64,000 bases of DNA, taken from NCBI RefSeq assembly GCF_904849725.1, contig NC_058521.1, forward strand, positions 98,008,244-98,072,243, given 5' to 3'. Position 1 is the stretch's first letter; the number at the start of each line of letters is the position of its first letter. The position numbers were made by a program, and so were the translations under genes. The stretch is from Hordeum vulgare subsp. vulgare. Taxonomy: Eukaryota > Streptophyta > Magnoliopsida > Poales > Poaceae. The notes under the pieces were generated by a model. It ran no database searches. It was not told where the DNA came from and was given only the letters and a program-made list of their open reading frames with translations. Shown here one piece after another: positions 23,813-34,655 of this stretch.

Positions 23813-24660
23813 GTGTCTGTGTGAATGGAGGTTTTCCTCTTCTTTTTTTGATGTAATCCGAGCAATGTTTTTGTGGTGGTAGTGGGGGGAGGTGGAGTTT
23901 GAGCAAATGCCGCGACTACTGAAAATTTTACTAGGCAGGAGTGAAATGGTGGGATGTCGGGGTTACTGCAAATTTGGATTACGGGATTGAAGCAGTGCGG
24001 CCTACGCGGGAGCGACAAACATCGAAATTGCCCAAACATATTAAGTGTGTGCTATTGAATAGGAAAAACCCGCGGAGCCGCCATTTTTCAAATCGCTCAA
24101 AGCGGTAGATATTTTTGATATTGTGAGGGAGGTCTCGTGGAGCCCAAACGTGTGGTTGTGCTAATGTGATAGGGCATGGCCGTGGCACACAGGTAGTCGG
24201 AGGAATGGTGTCTGTTGACTCTACAATCGCAAACACTCATTTTGTTTGAATCGTATGCTATTTACTCCTATAATAATAATATAAATGAGAATATTGCCAA
24301 GAAATGCAGGAAATGGGTCAGAACATAAACACACCTGCATGTGGAATATAAATATGTATGCAAAGGCTTGTTTGATATGTTCAAGTACCCAATGCACAAC
24401 TTTGATGTGGCACATGTATCATGTGCCGCCACTTCATGTCGATGAGATGGAATCCTAGCTAAAAATACATGCCCACAACTAGGTCTGATGTCTCACCCGG
24501 CCATAACACAAAAAATAAACCTACATGAATCCAGCATGGTCAAACCAGTCTCGTATTGCTTGTGGTCGAAGGCGGACGGTGGCACATGCGCCTTACAACA
24601 CAGACATCTCCGACCCCACCGAGGTTCATGATATACATACGCAATATTGCCCCCCAAACA
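23813..24660. other. Flanking sequence right of the Copia element, no gene recognised
   Basis: Mixed-composition DNA with no supported frame, LTR or inverted repeat. On the reverse strand it would have been immediately upstream of the gene-like fragment at 11482-11771 before the Copia insertion. Confidence 0.5.
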
Positions 24661-24663
24661 CAA

Positions 24664-24753
24664 AGAGAAAGAGAGCGAGCGAGCGAGAGATAGAGAGAGG
24701 GAGAGGGAGAGAGAGAGAGATAGAGAGAGATAGATAGATAGAGAGAGAGAGAG
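24664..24753. repeat. (GA)n/(GATA) microsatellite
   Basis: About 90 bp of GAGA with interspersed GAGC and GATA units. Confidence 0.95.
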
Positions 24754-24967
24754 GACTTTGAGTCAGTTGGGGGGCATCTCACCAAGACTTCCTCTAACAC
24801 AGGCCAAAGAATTAACCTTGGTTCAACCTCTCTCATTGTCTGTCGAAGTGATGGACGTCCACCGATGCCCACGAAAGGGACGTCACATCGATAACCATGC
24901 GGTGAAGTGTCCGAAGACAGACATCACATGCATGTGGCACACATATGTACGAAGTGTAGTGTTGTGT

Positions 24968-24970
<3 letters not shown>

Positions 24971-25023
<53 letters not shown>
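24971..25023. repeat. (TA)n microsatellite
   Basis: About 25 uninterrupted TA units, followed by short CA runs. Shorter TA tracts recur at about 25208-25223 and 25490-25511. Confidence 0.97.
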
Positions 25024-25025
<2 letters not shown>

Positions 25026-25832
25026 AGACACACACACATACGTGATACGAGACTTTGATGGCTCATGCCTTGGACCCCCCCCCCACACACACACAAGAGC
25101 GAGGGTCCGTCGCGATAGCTACTCTTTCGAGCACCGATGGGAATATTCTCGCGTACGTAGTTGTGCGCCGAGACTTTGATAGTTAATTAGGAAACTCATT
25201 GACCTAGTATATATATATATATACCATAACACAAACCAAGAAGAATCCATCGTGATAACCACTCTCTCGTTGTCAATCAATGTGATGGACATCCACGCGA
25301 GTCCATGAATGGCTTCCCATCGACAACCTCATGATGGTGTCCGAAGACAACCACTCTCTAAGCGTGGATCAATGTATGGAAACGTTGTGCCATGTTTAAA
25401 TACCCAACACACAAACTTTCATGTGGCACCCTTGCTAATCACAAAGTCTCCATACGGAGCGAGGTTCACGACACATATATAGTACATATATATATATATA
25501 TATATATATATGCCCCACAATTCTAGTCGATGGGAGGCATTCAAGCGTACACATGCGCTCAAATTATATCATATAATAATCTCACACCATGACCTACCTC
25601 AAACACAAACCAAAACATGGTCTTCCAACATGGTCTCCGTGGAAGTCCTCGAACTTCAACGGCTAATCGCTTAGGTTTGAGTACTCTGCAGAGTTTTGCA
25701 CACGTTCCCCACAAGGTTTGATCGCCTCCGTTGAAGTCCTCGAACTTCAGGGTGTTTGAGAACGGGATGATCAAAACATGGTCTTCCAAAGGATTCCTCT
25801 GAGACACTGTCGGTGCCCATCCAATCCTACCG

Positions 25833-26039
25833 TTATTCTACATCTCGTAGCACCGCCCGTGCAGAGTCACCACAATATCCAGCCAAGCCATAGCCCATAA
25901 TGACTTGTGGCCATGCAGGTAAGCCTCGTTTCCTGAAGAATCCATCAATCTCTTTATGCCTGGGTGAAGCTTTCTGCAAGATGTCATGGCGTTTCCCCAT
26001 GCATCCCGGGTCATCCATTTGCTTCCCCAGGGTGCCCAT
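25833..26039 (-). pseudogene. Unassigned open-frame fragment beside the Athila insertion
   Basis: A reverse-strand frame reads from the Athila insertion point to a stop at 25833. It includes MGTLGKQMDDPGCMGKRHDI and RGLPAWPQVIMGYG. Codon use looks more gene-like than the surroundings. Taking the Athila element and one copy of its target duplication out leaves the frame open for the short stretch that survives on the far side (36176-36189), before another retrotransposon begins. I do not recognise the protein. It could be an exon remnant or a chance frame. Confidence 0.3.
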
Positions 26040-27567
26040 TGATACGTCCATTTTGCATCATGCTTTCATGTTGATATTTATTGCTTTATGGGCTGATATA
26101 TTACTTTGTGGTACCATATTTATGCCTTTTCTCTCTTATTTTGCAAGCTTTTTTTGAAGAGGGAGAATTTAGGCAGCTGGAATTCTGGACCAGAAAAGGA
26201 GCAAATCTTAGTCCACTATTCTGCACATCTCCAAATGCCCTAAAAGGTTACGTGGATATTTTTGGGATTATATAAAAAATACTAGGCTAAAGGAGTACTA
26301 GAGGGGGCTACCAGGGCGCCACAAGCCCTGCCACCCCCACCCCCCCGTGGTGGCGGATGGCAAGCTTGTGGCCTCCCTCATGGCCCACTGGCCCCCCTTT
26401 TTTGCTATATGAAGGGTTTCGTTCCAGAAAAAATCAATCGGGAGCTTTTTCGTGGTTTCGCCGCCGCCACAAAGCGGAACTTGAGCAGATCCAATCTAGA
26501 GCTCCGGCAGGACGATCCCGCGGGGGAAACTTCCCTCCCGGAGGGGGAAATCGTCGCCATCGTCATCACCAACACTCCCGTCATCGGAGGGGAGGCATCT
26601 TCATAAACATCTTCATCAGCACCATCTCCTCTCCAATCCCTAGTTCATCTCTTGTAACCAATCTCCGTCTCACGACTCCGATTGGTACTTGTAAGGTTGC
26701 TAGTAGTTTTGATTACTCTTTGTAGTTAATGCTAGTTGGATAACTTGGTGGAAGAGTTTATGTTTACATCCTTGATGCTATTGATTACACCTCTGATCAT
26801 GATTATGATTATGCTTTGTGAGTAGTTACTTTTGTTCCTGAGGAAGTTGGATAAGTCATGTTAATAATAGTCATGTGAATTTAATATTCGTTCGGTATTT
26901 TGATATGTTGTATGTTGTCCTTTTCTCTAGTGGTGTTATGTGAACGTAGAGTACATAACACTTCACCATACTTGTGCCTAGAGGAAGGCATTGGGGAGTA
27001 GTAAGTAGATGATGGGTTGCTGGAGTGACAGAAGCTTAAACCCCAGTCTATGCGTTGCTTCGTAAGGGGCTGATTTGGATCCACTAGTTTAATGCTATGG
27101 TTAGACGTCGTCTTAATTCTTCTTTCGTAGTTGCGGATGCTTGCGAGAGGGGTTAATCATAAGTGGGATGCTTGTCCAAGTAAGGGCATTACCCAAGCGC
27201 CGGTCCACCCACATATCAAACTATCAAAGTAACGAACGCGAATCATATGAACATGATGAAACTAGCATGACAGAAATTCCCGTGTGTCCTCGGGAGCGTT
27301 TTTCCTCCTATAAGACTTTGTTCAGGATTGTCCCTTGCTACAAAAGGGATTGGGCCACATGCTGCACCATTTCTACTTCTTGTTACTTGTTACTTTTTGC
27401 TTGCTACGTTTCACCTCGCTACACCATCACTTGTTACCGCTCCTTTCAGTGCTTGCAGTTATTACCTTGCTGAAAATCGTTTATCACATTCTTCTGCTCC
27501 TCGTTGGGTTTGACACTCTTACTTATTGAAAGGACTATGATTGATCCCCTATACTTGTGGGTCTTCA
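26040..27567 (+). repeat. 5' LTR of Athila-like copy 1
   Basis: Bounded by TGATACG and GTCTTCA. The partner LTR ends GTTATCA, so the last bases have drifted. It contains an imperfect hairpin (26319-26371; arms starting CCACAAGC and ending GCTTGTGG) about 35 bp upstream of a TATAT box at 26406-26410. The hairpin-TATA block reappears before the accessory ORF. Confidence 0.93.
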
Positions 27568-27578
27568 AGACTCTTTTC

Positions 27579-27596
27579 TGGTGCCGTTGCCGGGGA
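27579..27596 (+). other. Primer binding site (tRNA-Asp type) of Athila-like copy 1
   Basis: TGGTGCCGTTGCCGGGGA differs by one base from the usual TGGCGCCGTTGCCGGGGA complement of tRNA-Asp. It lies 11 bp from the LTR end, a spacing common in this lineage. Confidence 0.85.
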
Positions 27597-27793
27597 GTGA
27601 AGCGCCTTTGGTAAGTGGAAATTGGTAAGGAAACATTTTTATATTTTGCTGAAATTTATTGTCACTTGTCATGATGGAAACTGTTTCATTAAGGAGTTTG
27701 TTCGGGGTATCTTCACCATGAACGGAAGCACGAGGAGTTGTTCCTCGACTTGAGGTACCTACTGAAAATATCTTTTATGAAATTCCTTCGAGT

Positions 27794-28434
27794 ATGCTTG
27801 AGAAACTACTGGCTAATCCTTTCAAAGGAGATGGATCTTCACATCCAGACTTGCATCTGATCTATGTAGATGAAGTTTGTGGTTTATTTAAGCTTGCAGG
27901 TTTGCCCGAGGGTGAGGTAAATAAGAAAGTATTTCCTTTATCTTTGAAGCATAAGGCGTTGACATGGTATAGGCTATCTGATGATCCTGGATCATGGGAC
28001 TACAATCGGTTGGAATTCGAATTTCATCAAAAGATTTATCCTATGCATTTAGTAATCGTGATCGGAACTTTATTTATAACTTTTGGCCTCGTGACAGGGA
28101 AAGCATAGCTCAAGCTTGGGGGAGGCTTAAATCAATGCTATATTCATGCCCCAATCATGAGCTCTCGAGAGAAATCATCACTCAAAACTTTTATGCTCGT
28201 CTTTCTCATGAAGATCGTATGATTCTTGACACTTCTTGTACCAGTTCTTTTATGAAGAAGGATATTGACCACAAGTGGAATTTATTGGAAAGAATCGAAC
28301 GTAACTCTGAAGATTGGGAGCTGGAGGAAGGTAAGGAGTCAGGTATGAATTTCCAGTTTGATTGCGTTAAATATTTTGTTGAGACAACACTTCTAGAGAT
28401 TTTAGCACTAAGTATGGACTTGACTCTGAGATAG
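27794..28434 (+). pseudogene. gag: Athila-like gag, frameshifted (copy 1)
   Basis: The N-terminal part (27794 to about 28050) reads LANPFKGDGSSHPDLHLIY and the retrotransposon-gag block KHKALTWYRL. At about 28050-28065 the frame shifts and continues with NFWPRDRESIAQAWGRLKSM and SREIITQNFYARLSHEDRM, which are hallmark Athila gag segments, to a stop at 28434. The shift falls within the conserved capsid region, so no full-length gag is made. No zinc knuckle is seen before the protease. Confidence 0.85.
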
Positions 28435-28683
28435 TAGCTTCTCTATGTGAATCTTTTGCTGCTCATGTTGATCTTCCCAAAGAGAAGTGGTTTAAGTATC
28501 ATCCTCCTGTAGGAAGTAACATAGTCAAGACCAATCTAGTTGAGGAGAAAGTCATTGCTTTTAGTGATCCTGTTGTTCGTTGTGCTTACACTGAGAAATC
28601 ACCATACCCTGCTAGGATAAAGGATTATTCTAAAGCTCCAACTGTGATACGTAGGGGTTACATTAGACCACTTGCACCCCCTT

Positions 28684-30638
28684 AGGAAATTAGAGTTGAA
28701 CCTAGTGTTGCTATTATCAAAGATCTCTTAGCCGAAGACGTAGACGGGCATGTTATCAAATTCTGTGAGGACTCCGCTAGAATTGCTAAACCTCACGCGA
28801 AAGACAAATACGGACCTATAGTTGGCCTGCCCGTTGTTTCTGTCAAGATAGGAGATCACTGTTACCATGGTTTATGTGATATGGGAGCTAGTGTTAGTGC
28901 AATACCCCGTTCCCTATATGATGAAATCAAAGATGAGATTGCACCTGCTGAGTTAGAACCCATTGATGTCACTATTACGCTAGCTAATAGAGACACTATC
29001 TGCTCTCTGGGAATTGTGAGAGACGTAGATGTCCTGTGTGGTAAGACGAAGTATCCCACTAATTTCCTCGTCCTTGGTACTGCACAAGATAAATTTTGTC
29101 CCACCATATTTGGTAGACCCTTTCTCAACACTTTCAATGCTCACATTGATTGCATTAAGCAGACCGTCACAGTTAGTTTCGAGGGTGTGTCTCATGAATT
29201 TAACTTCTCCAAGTTTGGAAGACAGCCCCGTGAAAAAGAGTCATCTGGAAGGGATGAAATCATTGCTCTTGCCTCTATTTCCGTACCTCCTACGGATCCT
29301 TTAGAGCAATATCTACTTGAGCATGAAAATGATATGCATATGGAGGAGAGAGATGAGATAGATAAAATTCTCTTAGAACAATATCCTATTCTCAAGAATA
29401 ATCTACATGTTGAACTGCTTGGGGATCCTCCCCCACCAAAGGGTGATCCTGTGTTCGAGCTTAAACAGTTGCCTGATACTCTTAAGTATGCCTATCTTGA
29501 CGAGAAGGAGATATATCCTGTTATTATTAGTGCTCTCCTCTCAGAGCACGAAGAGAAGAAGTTACTAAGAACTCTGAGGAAGCACCGTGCTGCTATTGGA
29601 TATACTCTTGATGATCTTAAGGGTATTAGTCCCACTCTATGTCAGCACAAGATTAAAACAGATCCTGACTTTAAACCAGTTGCTGATCATCAAAGGAGAT
29701 TAAATCCTAAGATGAAAGAGGTCGTTAGAAAAGAAATATTAAAGCTTCTGGAAGCAGGAATCATTTATCCTGTTGCTCATAGTGATTGGGTAAGTCCAGT
29801 ACATTGCGTACCTAAGAAGGGAGGTATCACCGTCGTTCCTAATGATAAGGATGAACTAATCCCACAAAGGATTATTAACGGCTGTAGGACGGTGATAGAC
29901 TTCCGGAAACTAAACAAGGTAACCAGGAAAGATCATTATCCTTTGCCGTTTATCGACCAAATGCTAGAAAGGCTATCAAAAGACACACACTTCTGCTTTC
30001 TAGACGGTTATTCAGGTTTCTCGCAAATACCTGTTGCACAATCTGATCTGGAGAAAATCACTTTCACCTGCCCCTTCGGTACCTTTGCTTATAGACGTAT
30101 GCCTTTTAGCTTATGCAATGCACCTGCCACATTTCAAATATGTATGATGGCTATATTCTCTGACTTTTGTGAAAAGATTGTCGAGGTTTTCATGGATGAC
30201 TTCTCCGTTTACGGGTCTTCCTTTGATGATTGCCTCAACAACCTTGATCGAGTCTTACAAAGATGCAAAGATACCAACCTCGTCTTGAATTGGGAGAAGT
30301 GCCACTTTATTGGTAATGAAGGTATCGTCTCGGGACACAAAATTTCTGAGAGAGGTATTGAAGTTGATAAGGCTAAGGTTGATGCAATTGAGAAAATGCC
30401 TTGCCCCACAGATATCAGAGGTATACGAAGTTTCCTCGGTCATGTTGGTTTCTATAGAAGGTTCATTAAAGAGTTCTCTAAGATTTCTAGGCCTCTTACC
30501 AACCTCTTGCAGAAGGATGTTCCTTTTGTTTTTGATGAGGATTGTGAGGAAGCTTTCGAAATACTTAAGAAGGCTTTGATAACTTACCCTTTGAAATCAT
30601 GTGCGATGCTAGTGATTATGTTGTTGGTGCTGTTCTAG
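28684..30638 (+). pseudogene. pol: Athila-like pol part 1: protease and reverse transcriptase (copy 1)
   Basis: An open frame follows a TAG at about 28681-28683. It has the aspartic protease motif CDMGASVSAIP (active site D-x-G-A) near 28878 and a linker, then RT with [46 protein letters not shown] and the catalytic [14 protein letters not shown] near 30190. RT catalytic residues are present. The frame breaks near 30590, where a 31-bp stretch present in copy 2 (at about 53239-53269) is missing. The leftover frame ends at 30638. Confidence 0.9.
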
Positions 30639-31711
30639 GACAAAGAGTTGACAAGAAGTTGAATGTTATTCACTACGCTAGTAAAACTCTAGACAGTGCC
30701 CAGAAAAACTATGCCACTACGGAGAAGGAATTTTTAGCGGTCGTGTTTGCATGTGAAAAGTTCAGATATTATGTAGTTGACTGCAAAGTCACTATTCACT
30801 CTAATCATGCTGCCATTAAGTACCTTATGGAGAAGAAGGACGCTAAGCCTAGGCTGATCAGATGGGTTCTCCTGCTACAGGAATTTGATTTGCACGTCGT
30901 TGACCGAAAGGCTGCTGATAACCCTGTAGCAGATAACTTGTCTAGGCTAGAGAATGTCCTTGATGACCCACAACCTATTGATGACAGCTTTCCTGATGAG
31001 CAATTAAATGTCATCCGCACTTCACATAGTGCACCGTGGTATGCCGATTACGCAAACTATATCATAGCCAAATACATACCACCCAGTTTCACCTGTCAGC
31101 AAAAGAAGAAATTCTTCTTTGATTTGAGAGACTACTTTTGGGATGATCCTCACCTTTATAAGGAAGGAGTAGATGGTGTTATTAGATGTTGTGTGCCTGA
31201 ACATGAACAGGGACAGAGCTTGCAGAAGTGTCATTCCGAAGCCTATGGAGGACACCATGTTGGAGATAGAAGTGCCCATAAGATATTGCAATCAGGTTTG
31301 TATTGTCCCACTCTCTTCAAGGATGCCCGTAAGTTTGCCTTGTCTTGTGATGAATGCCAAAGAATAGGGAATATCAGTAAGAACCAGGAAATGCCTATGA
31401 ACTATTCACTTGTCATTGAACCATTTGATGTCTGGGGCTTTGATAATATGGGACCTTTCCCGAGTTCCAATGGGTACACTCACATCTTAGTTGTTGTGGA
31501 TTACGTTACTAAGTGGGTAGAAGATAGCCGCACTAAAAATGCTGATCACCACACCTCTATTAAGATGCTTAAAGAAGTCACTTTCCCAAGATTTGGAGTC
31601 CCTAGATATTTGATGACTGATGGCGGTTCACACTTCATTCATGGTGTTTTCCGCAAGATGCTCGCTAACTACGATGTCAACCATAGAGTTGCATCTCCTT
31701 ATCATCCTTAG
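30599..31711 (+). pseudogene. pol: Athila-like pol part 2: RNase H and integrase (copy 1)
   Basis: After the deletion the polyprotein continues in another frame: RNase H ([33 protein letters not shown]), then the integrase zinc-binding HHCC region (GGHHVGDRSAHKIL, LSCDECQRIGN). The catalytic core follows with WGFDNMGPFPSSNGYTHILV and LMTDGGSHFIHG. It ends at a TAG (31709-31711) where copy 2 has CAG (54326-54328). Sequence on both sides is otherwise the normal YHP-SSGQVE integrase block containing the catalytic Glu. Confidence 0.9.
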
Positions 31712-32419
31712 TCTAGTGGTCAAGTGGAGTTGAGTAATAGGGAGATCAAATTGATCCTACAAAAGACCGACAATAGATCTTGGAAGAATTGGTCTACCAA
31801 ACTTGTCGATGCACTATGGGCTTATAGGACTGCTTATAAGAATCCCATGGGCATGTCGCCGTATAAAATGGTTTACGGGAAGGCTTGTCATTTAACCCTT
31901 GAGCTGGAACACAAAGCTTATTGGGCAATCGAAGAGCTCAACTTCGATTTCAAACTTGCCGGTGAGAAGCGGTTGGTTGATATCAGCTCATTAGATGAAT
32001 GGAGGGCCCAGGCATATGAGAATGTCAAGTTGTTCAGGGAAAAGGTTAAGAGATGGCATGACAAACGAATACAGAAACGAGACTTCAATGTAGGTGATTA
32101 TGTCTTGCTATACAATTCTCGTTTAAGATTCTTCGCAGGCGAGCTTCTCTCTAAATGGGAAGGTCCTTACGTTATCGAGGAAGTATATCGTTCCGGTGCC
32201 ATCAAAATCAATAACACGGAAGGAAATTTTCCTAGAGTGGTAAATGGGCAAAGAATCAAGCATTACATCTCTGGTACTCCCATAAATGTTGAGTACAATA
32301 TCATCAATGCCATAACTCTAGAGGAGTACATAAGGGATGTTTATCAGCATGTTTCTGACCCTGAAAATGAAGAAGTATCTGTTTCGGTAAGAAATTGGAA
32401 TCCGATGCTTTTCCAATAG
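31712..32419 (+). pseudogene. pol: Athila-like integrase C-terminus (copy 1)
   Basis: In the same frame as the preceding piece and separated from it only by one TAG codon. It contains the catalytic Glu block ([15 protein letters not shown]), WAYRTAYKNPMGMSPYKMVY and the C-terminal DNA-binding region with NVGDYVLLYNSRLRFF and LLSKWEGPYVIEEVY. It stops at 32419, 58 bp before the hairpin of the proposed internal promoter module. Confidence 0.9.
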
Positions 32420-32476
32420 GAAATTTCCTCCGTTTTGGATTTTTTGGAAAATTAGAAAAATAAAAAGCAGTCTAGA

Positions 32477-32619
32477 GAGCGCACGAGGCGGCCACAAGCT
32501 TGGCCACCGCCACCTACCCCCTGGTGGTGGAGGGAGGGCTTGTGGGCACCTCGTGTGCCTCCCAGACTCCTTTTTCTTGCGGAGCACTCCTTCTGGTCCA
32601 GAAAAAATCAATATATATT
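32477..32619 (+). promoter_or_regulatory. LTR-like hairpin and TATA module upstream of the accessory ORF (copy 1)
   Basis: An 85-bp imperfect hairpin (left arm 32477-32499, right arm 32538-32561; core CCACAAGC...GCTTGTGG) is followed by CCAGAAAAAATCAAT and TATATATT (32612-32619). The LTRs carry the same CCACAAGC/GCCACC.CCAC/GCTTGTGG block followed by CCAGAAAAAATCAAT (26319-26430 and 34935-35055). A CCACAG acceptor lies at 32686-32691 and the accessory ATG at 32704. Promoter function is inferred. Confidence 0.5.
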
Positions 32620-32703
32620 CGCCCGAAGGTTTTGATCTCCGTATCGCGCGGTGTTCCTCTGTTTTCGTTTCGAGCTTGTTGTCTGCCACAGATTTAGGTC
32701 AAG

Positions 32704-33252
32704 ATGTCTTCTCAAGATTCAGAAGAAGAGATCTATGTGGCCGATGATCGTGCTAACTCTAGGATTAATGGGGACTTGGAACCATATGGCTGGACCACTG
32801 ACAAGGAAGAGGACTATGAGCTCAAGGGGAAGGAACAAACGAGTTCTGATGAAGAGGAGGCTCCTCTACCTCAACCTGGACGCACTCATGTGGAGTTCAA
32901 GAAGTCAAGCCTCCCTGCCCATAGGAAGAAGCCGAAGACCTTGTTTATCCCTTCTAGTTTCTTGCAGGAGAGTAAGCAGGAACTTTGCCATAGAGTGTTG
33001 AAACTTGAGGAAGAAAATGACGATCTAAGGGAGCAGAACTTTTTGCTCAAGTGGAAATTAGACAAGCTCAAGACTACTTCGACAACTCCACCACCTTCAC
33101 CACCAAAGGAAGACAACTACGCATTGGTATGGGCAATCCCCTTGGCTTCTGCCAAGCTTGGGGGAGTTTCCCTGGTATCGTATCACCTTTATATCTTTTG
33201 CTTTTACCTTTGTTTTAGTTCTTTCCTTTTCAGTTTTTATTTCTTCTTTTAG
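32704..33252 (+). CDS. 3' accessory ORF of Athila-like copy 1, acidic coiled-coil protein
   Basis: ATG at 32704 opens an acidic N-terminal half (MSSQDSEEEIYVADD and a further acidic run near residue 40-58). A heptad-rich segment, likely coiled coil, follows about residues 95-125, then a tail PPPSPPKEDN. In copy 2 this tail is followed at once by TGA (63705-63707). Here the stop is changed to TAC, and translation would run on through a hydrophobic stretch to 33252. The real protein is therefore probably about 138 residues, ending near 33117, and the hydrophobic extension is a read-through artefact. Athila-type elements often carry an env-like or other ORF here. I see no signal peptide. Function unknown. 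Confidence 0.6.
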   Translation: MSSQDSEEEIYVADDRANSRINGDLEPYGWTTDKEEDYELKGKEQTSSDEEEAPLPQPGRTHVEFKKSSLPAHRKKPKTLFIPSSFLQESKQELCHRVLKLEEENDDLREQNFLLKWKLDKLKTTSTTPPPSPPKEDNYALVWAIPLASAKLGGVSLVSYHLYIFCFYLCFSSFLFSFYFFF

Positions 33253-34639
33253 AGGAATAAGTCTTTAGTGTTTAGTTTGAGTATTTTGCTTTTATCTCCC
33301 CCCGATATATTCGAGCTTGCGAGCTATATAATAAAGAGTATCTTAGTCAAGGGATTTGCTTTGTGCCATGATCAAAAGTATGAAAAGAACGATAGCATGA
33401 AAGATCATGAGACAATCTTATGGAAAGTGATAACTTCACTTATGACACGTATGATGATTTAAACTTGTTGAGAATAAATCAACATAGACCTCAGTCATTG
33501 TTGCAATTAATAAGAAGTAATAAGGAAAGAGAGGTTCACATATAAATATATCATCTTAGACACCTTTTACAATTGTGAGCACTCACCAAACTATTACATG
33601 CTTAGGAGTAGATGTTGGACAAGGAAGACAACATAATGAATTGTGTTTGCTTGGTTCCAAACAATGTTATATGATTAGAGATCCCTTAGCATGTGACGAT
33701 TGCTTCCACCTCATATTAGCCAAAACTCCCGCACCAAGTAGAGATACTACTTGTGCATCCATAAACCTTCAACCCAGTTTTGCCATGAGAGTCCACCATA
33801 CGTACCTATGGATTGAATAAGATCCTTCAAGTAAGTTGTCATCGGTCCAAGCAATAAAAATTGCTCTCTAATATGTATGATCTATTAGTGTGTGGAAAAT
33901 AAACTTTGTACGAACCTGTGATGAGGAAGACATAAAAGCGAGAGACTTCATAATAAAGTTCTTTATCACATGAGGCAATATAAAGTGACATTCCTCCGCA
34001 CTAGAGGACACGCATTCAAACCTCAAAAGCGCATGACAACCTCTGCTTCCCTCTGCGAAGGGCCTATCTTGTACCTTTACTTTTTGCCCTTGTAAGAGTT
34101 GTGGTGATCTTCACCAATTCCCTATTTTTGCCTTTGTCTTGGCTACCGTCACATGCTTGGGAAAGATCTATATTCATATATCAACTTGGAGTTGAGTACT
34201 CATGCTTTATTATTGTTGACTTTACCCTTGAGGTAAATAGTTGGGAGGCAAAACTATAAGCCCCTATCTTCCTCTGTGCCCAGCTGAAACTTTGACACCA
34301 TGAGTACCACGTGAGTTGTAACAATTGTGGAAAACAAAGAGATGATTGAGTATGTGGATTTGCCATACAAGCTCTTACTTGACTCTTTCTGATGTTGTGA
34401 TAAATTGCAATTGCCTCAATGACTTTGGACTATTGTTGGTTACTTCTCGGTAAGGTTTTTGCTTCATGCTTTGCTTTGTGAAGGAATTGTTACTTTCCCA
34501 TAAGAATCTTTATGATGTATTGCTGTCCTATGTGTGATCATGATGCCCTCATGTCTGTATTATGTTTTATCGACACCTTCATCCCTTAACATGTGGACAT
34601 GTTTATGGAAGTTGGTTTTCGCTTGAGGACAAGCGAGGT
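33253..34639 (+). other. 3' untranslated region of Athila-like copy 1
   Basis: About 1.4 kb without a supported frame, MITE or simple repeat. Its beginning (AATAAAGAGTATCTT, ATTCGAGCT) is shared with copy 2 at 63840-63935, so it is element sequence and not a later insertion. Confidence 0.75.
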
Positions 34640-34655
34640 CTAAGCTTGGGGGAGT
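34640..34655 (+). other. Polypurine tract of Athila-like copy 1
   Basis: CTAAGCTTGGGGGAGT lies directly against the 3' LTR start, the usual Athila-type PPT. Confidence 0.88.

Larger units (their letters stand above)
24365..25450. repeat. Diverged direct duplication in the flank
   Basis: Blocks recur in the same order. AAGTACCCAATGCACAAC with TGATGTGGCAC (about 24381-24415) recurs near 25395-25430. GTGATGGACGTCCACC, GTGTCCGAAGACA and a TGTTTGAATA-like segment (24848-24975) recur at about 25280-25402. Spacing varies, so the copies are old. No coding function is seen. Confidence 0.5.

Noticed and set aside
24540..25179. Frames around the GA and TA microsatellites
   Set aside because: Composed of Ser-Leu or Ile-Tyr repeats from the microsatellites.
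33118..33252. Hydrophobic C-terminus of the copy 1 accessory ORF, suggestive of a membrane anchor and an env-like protein
   Set aside because: Copy 2 has a stop (63705-63707) exactly before this segment, and the DNA matches 3' UTR. It is most simply read-through after loss of the stop.
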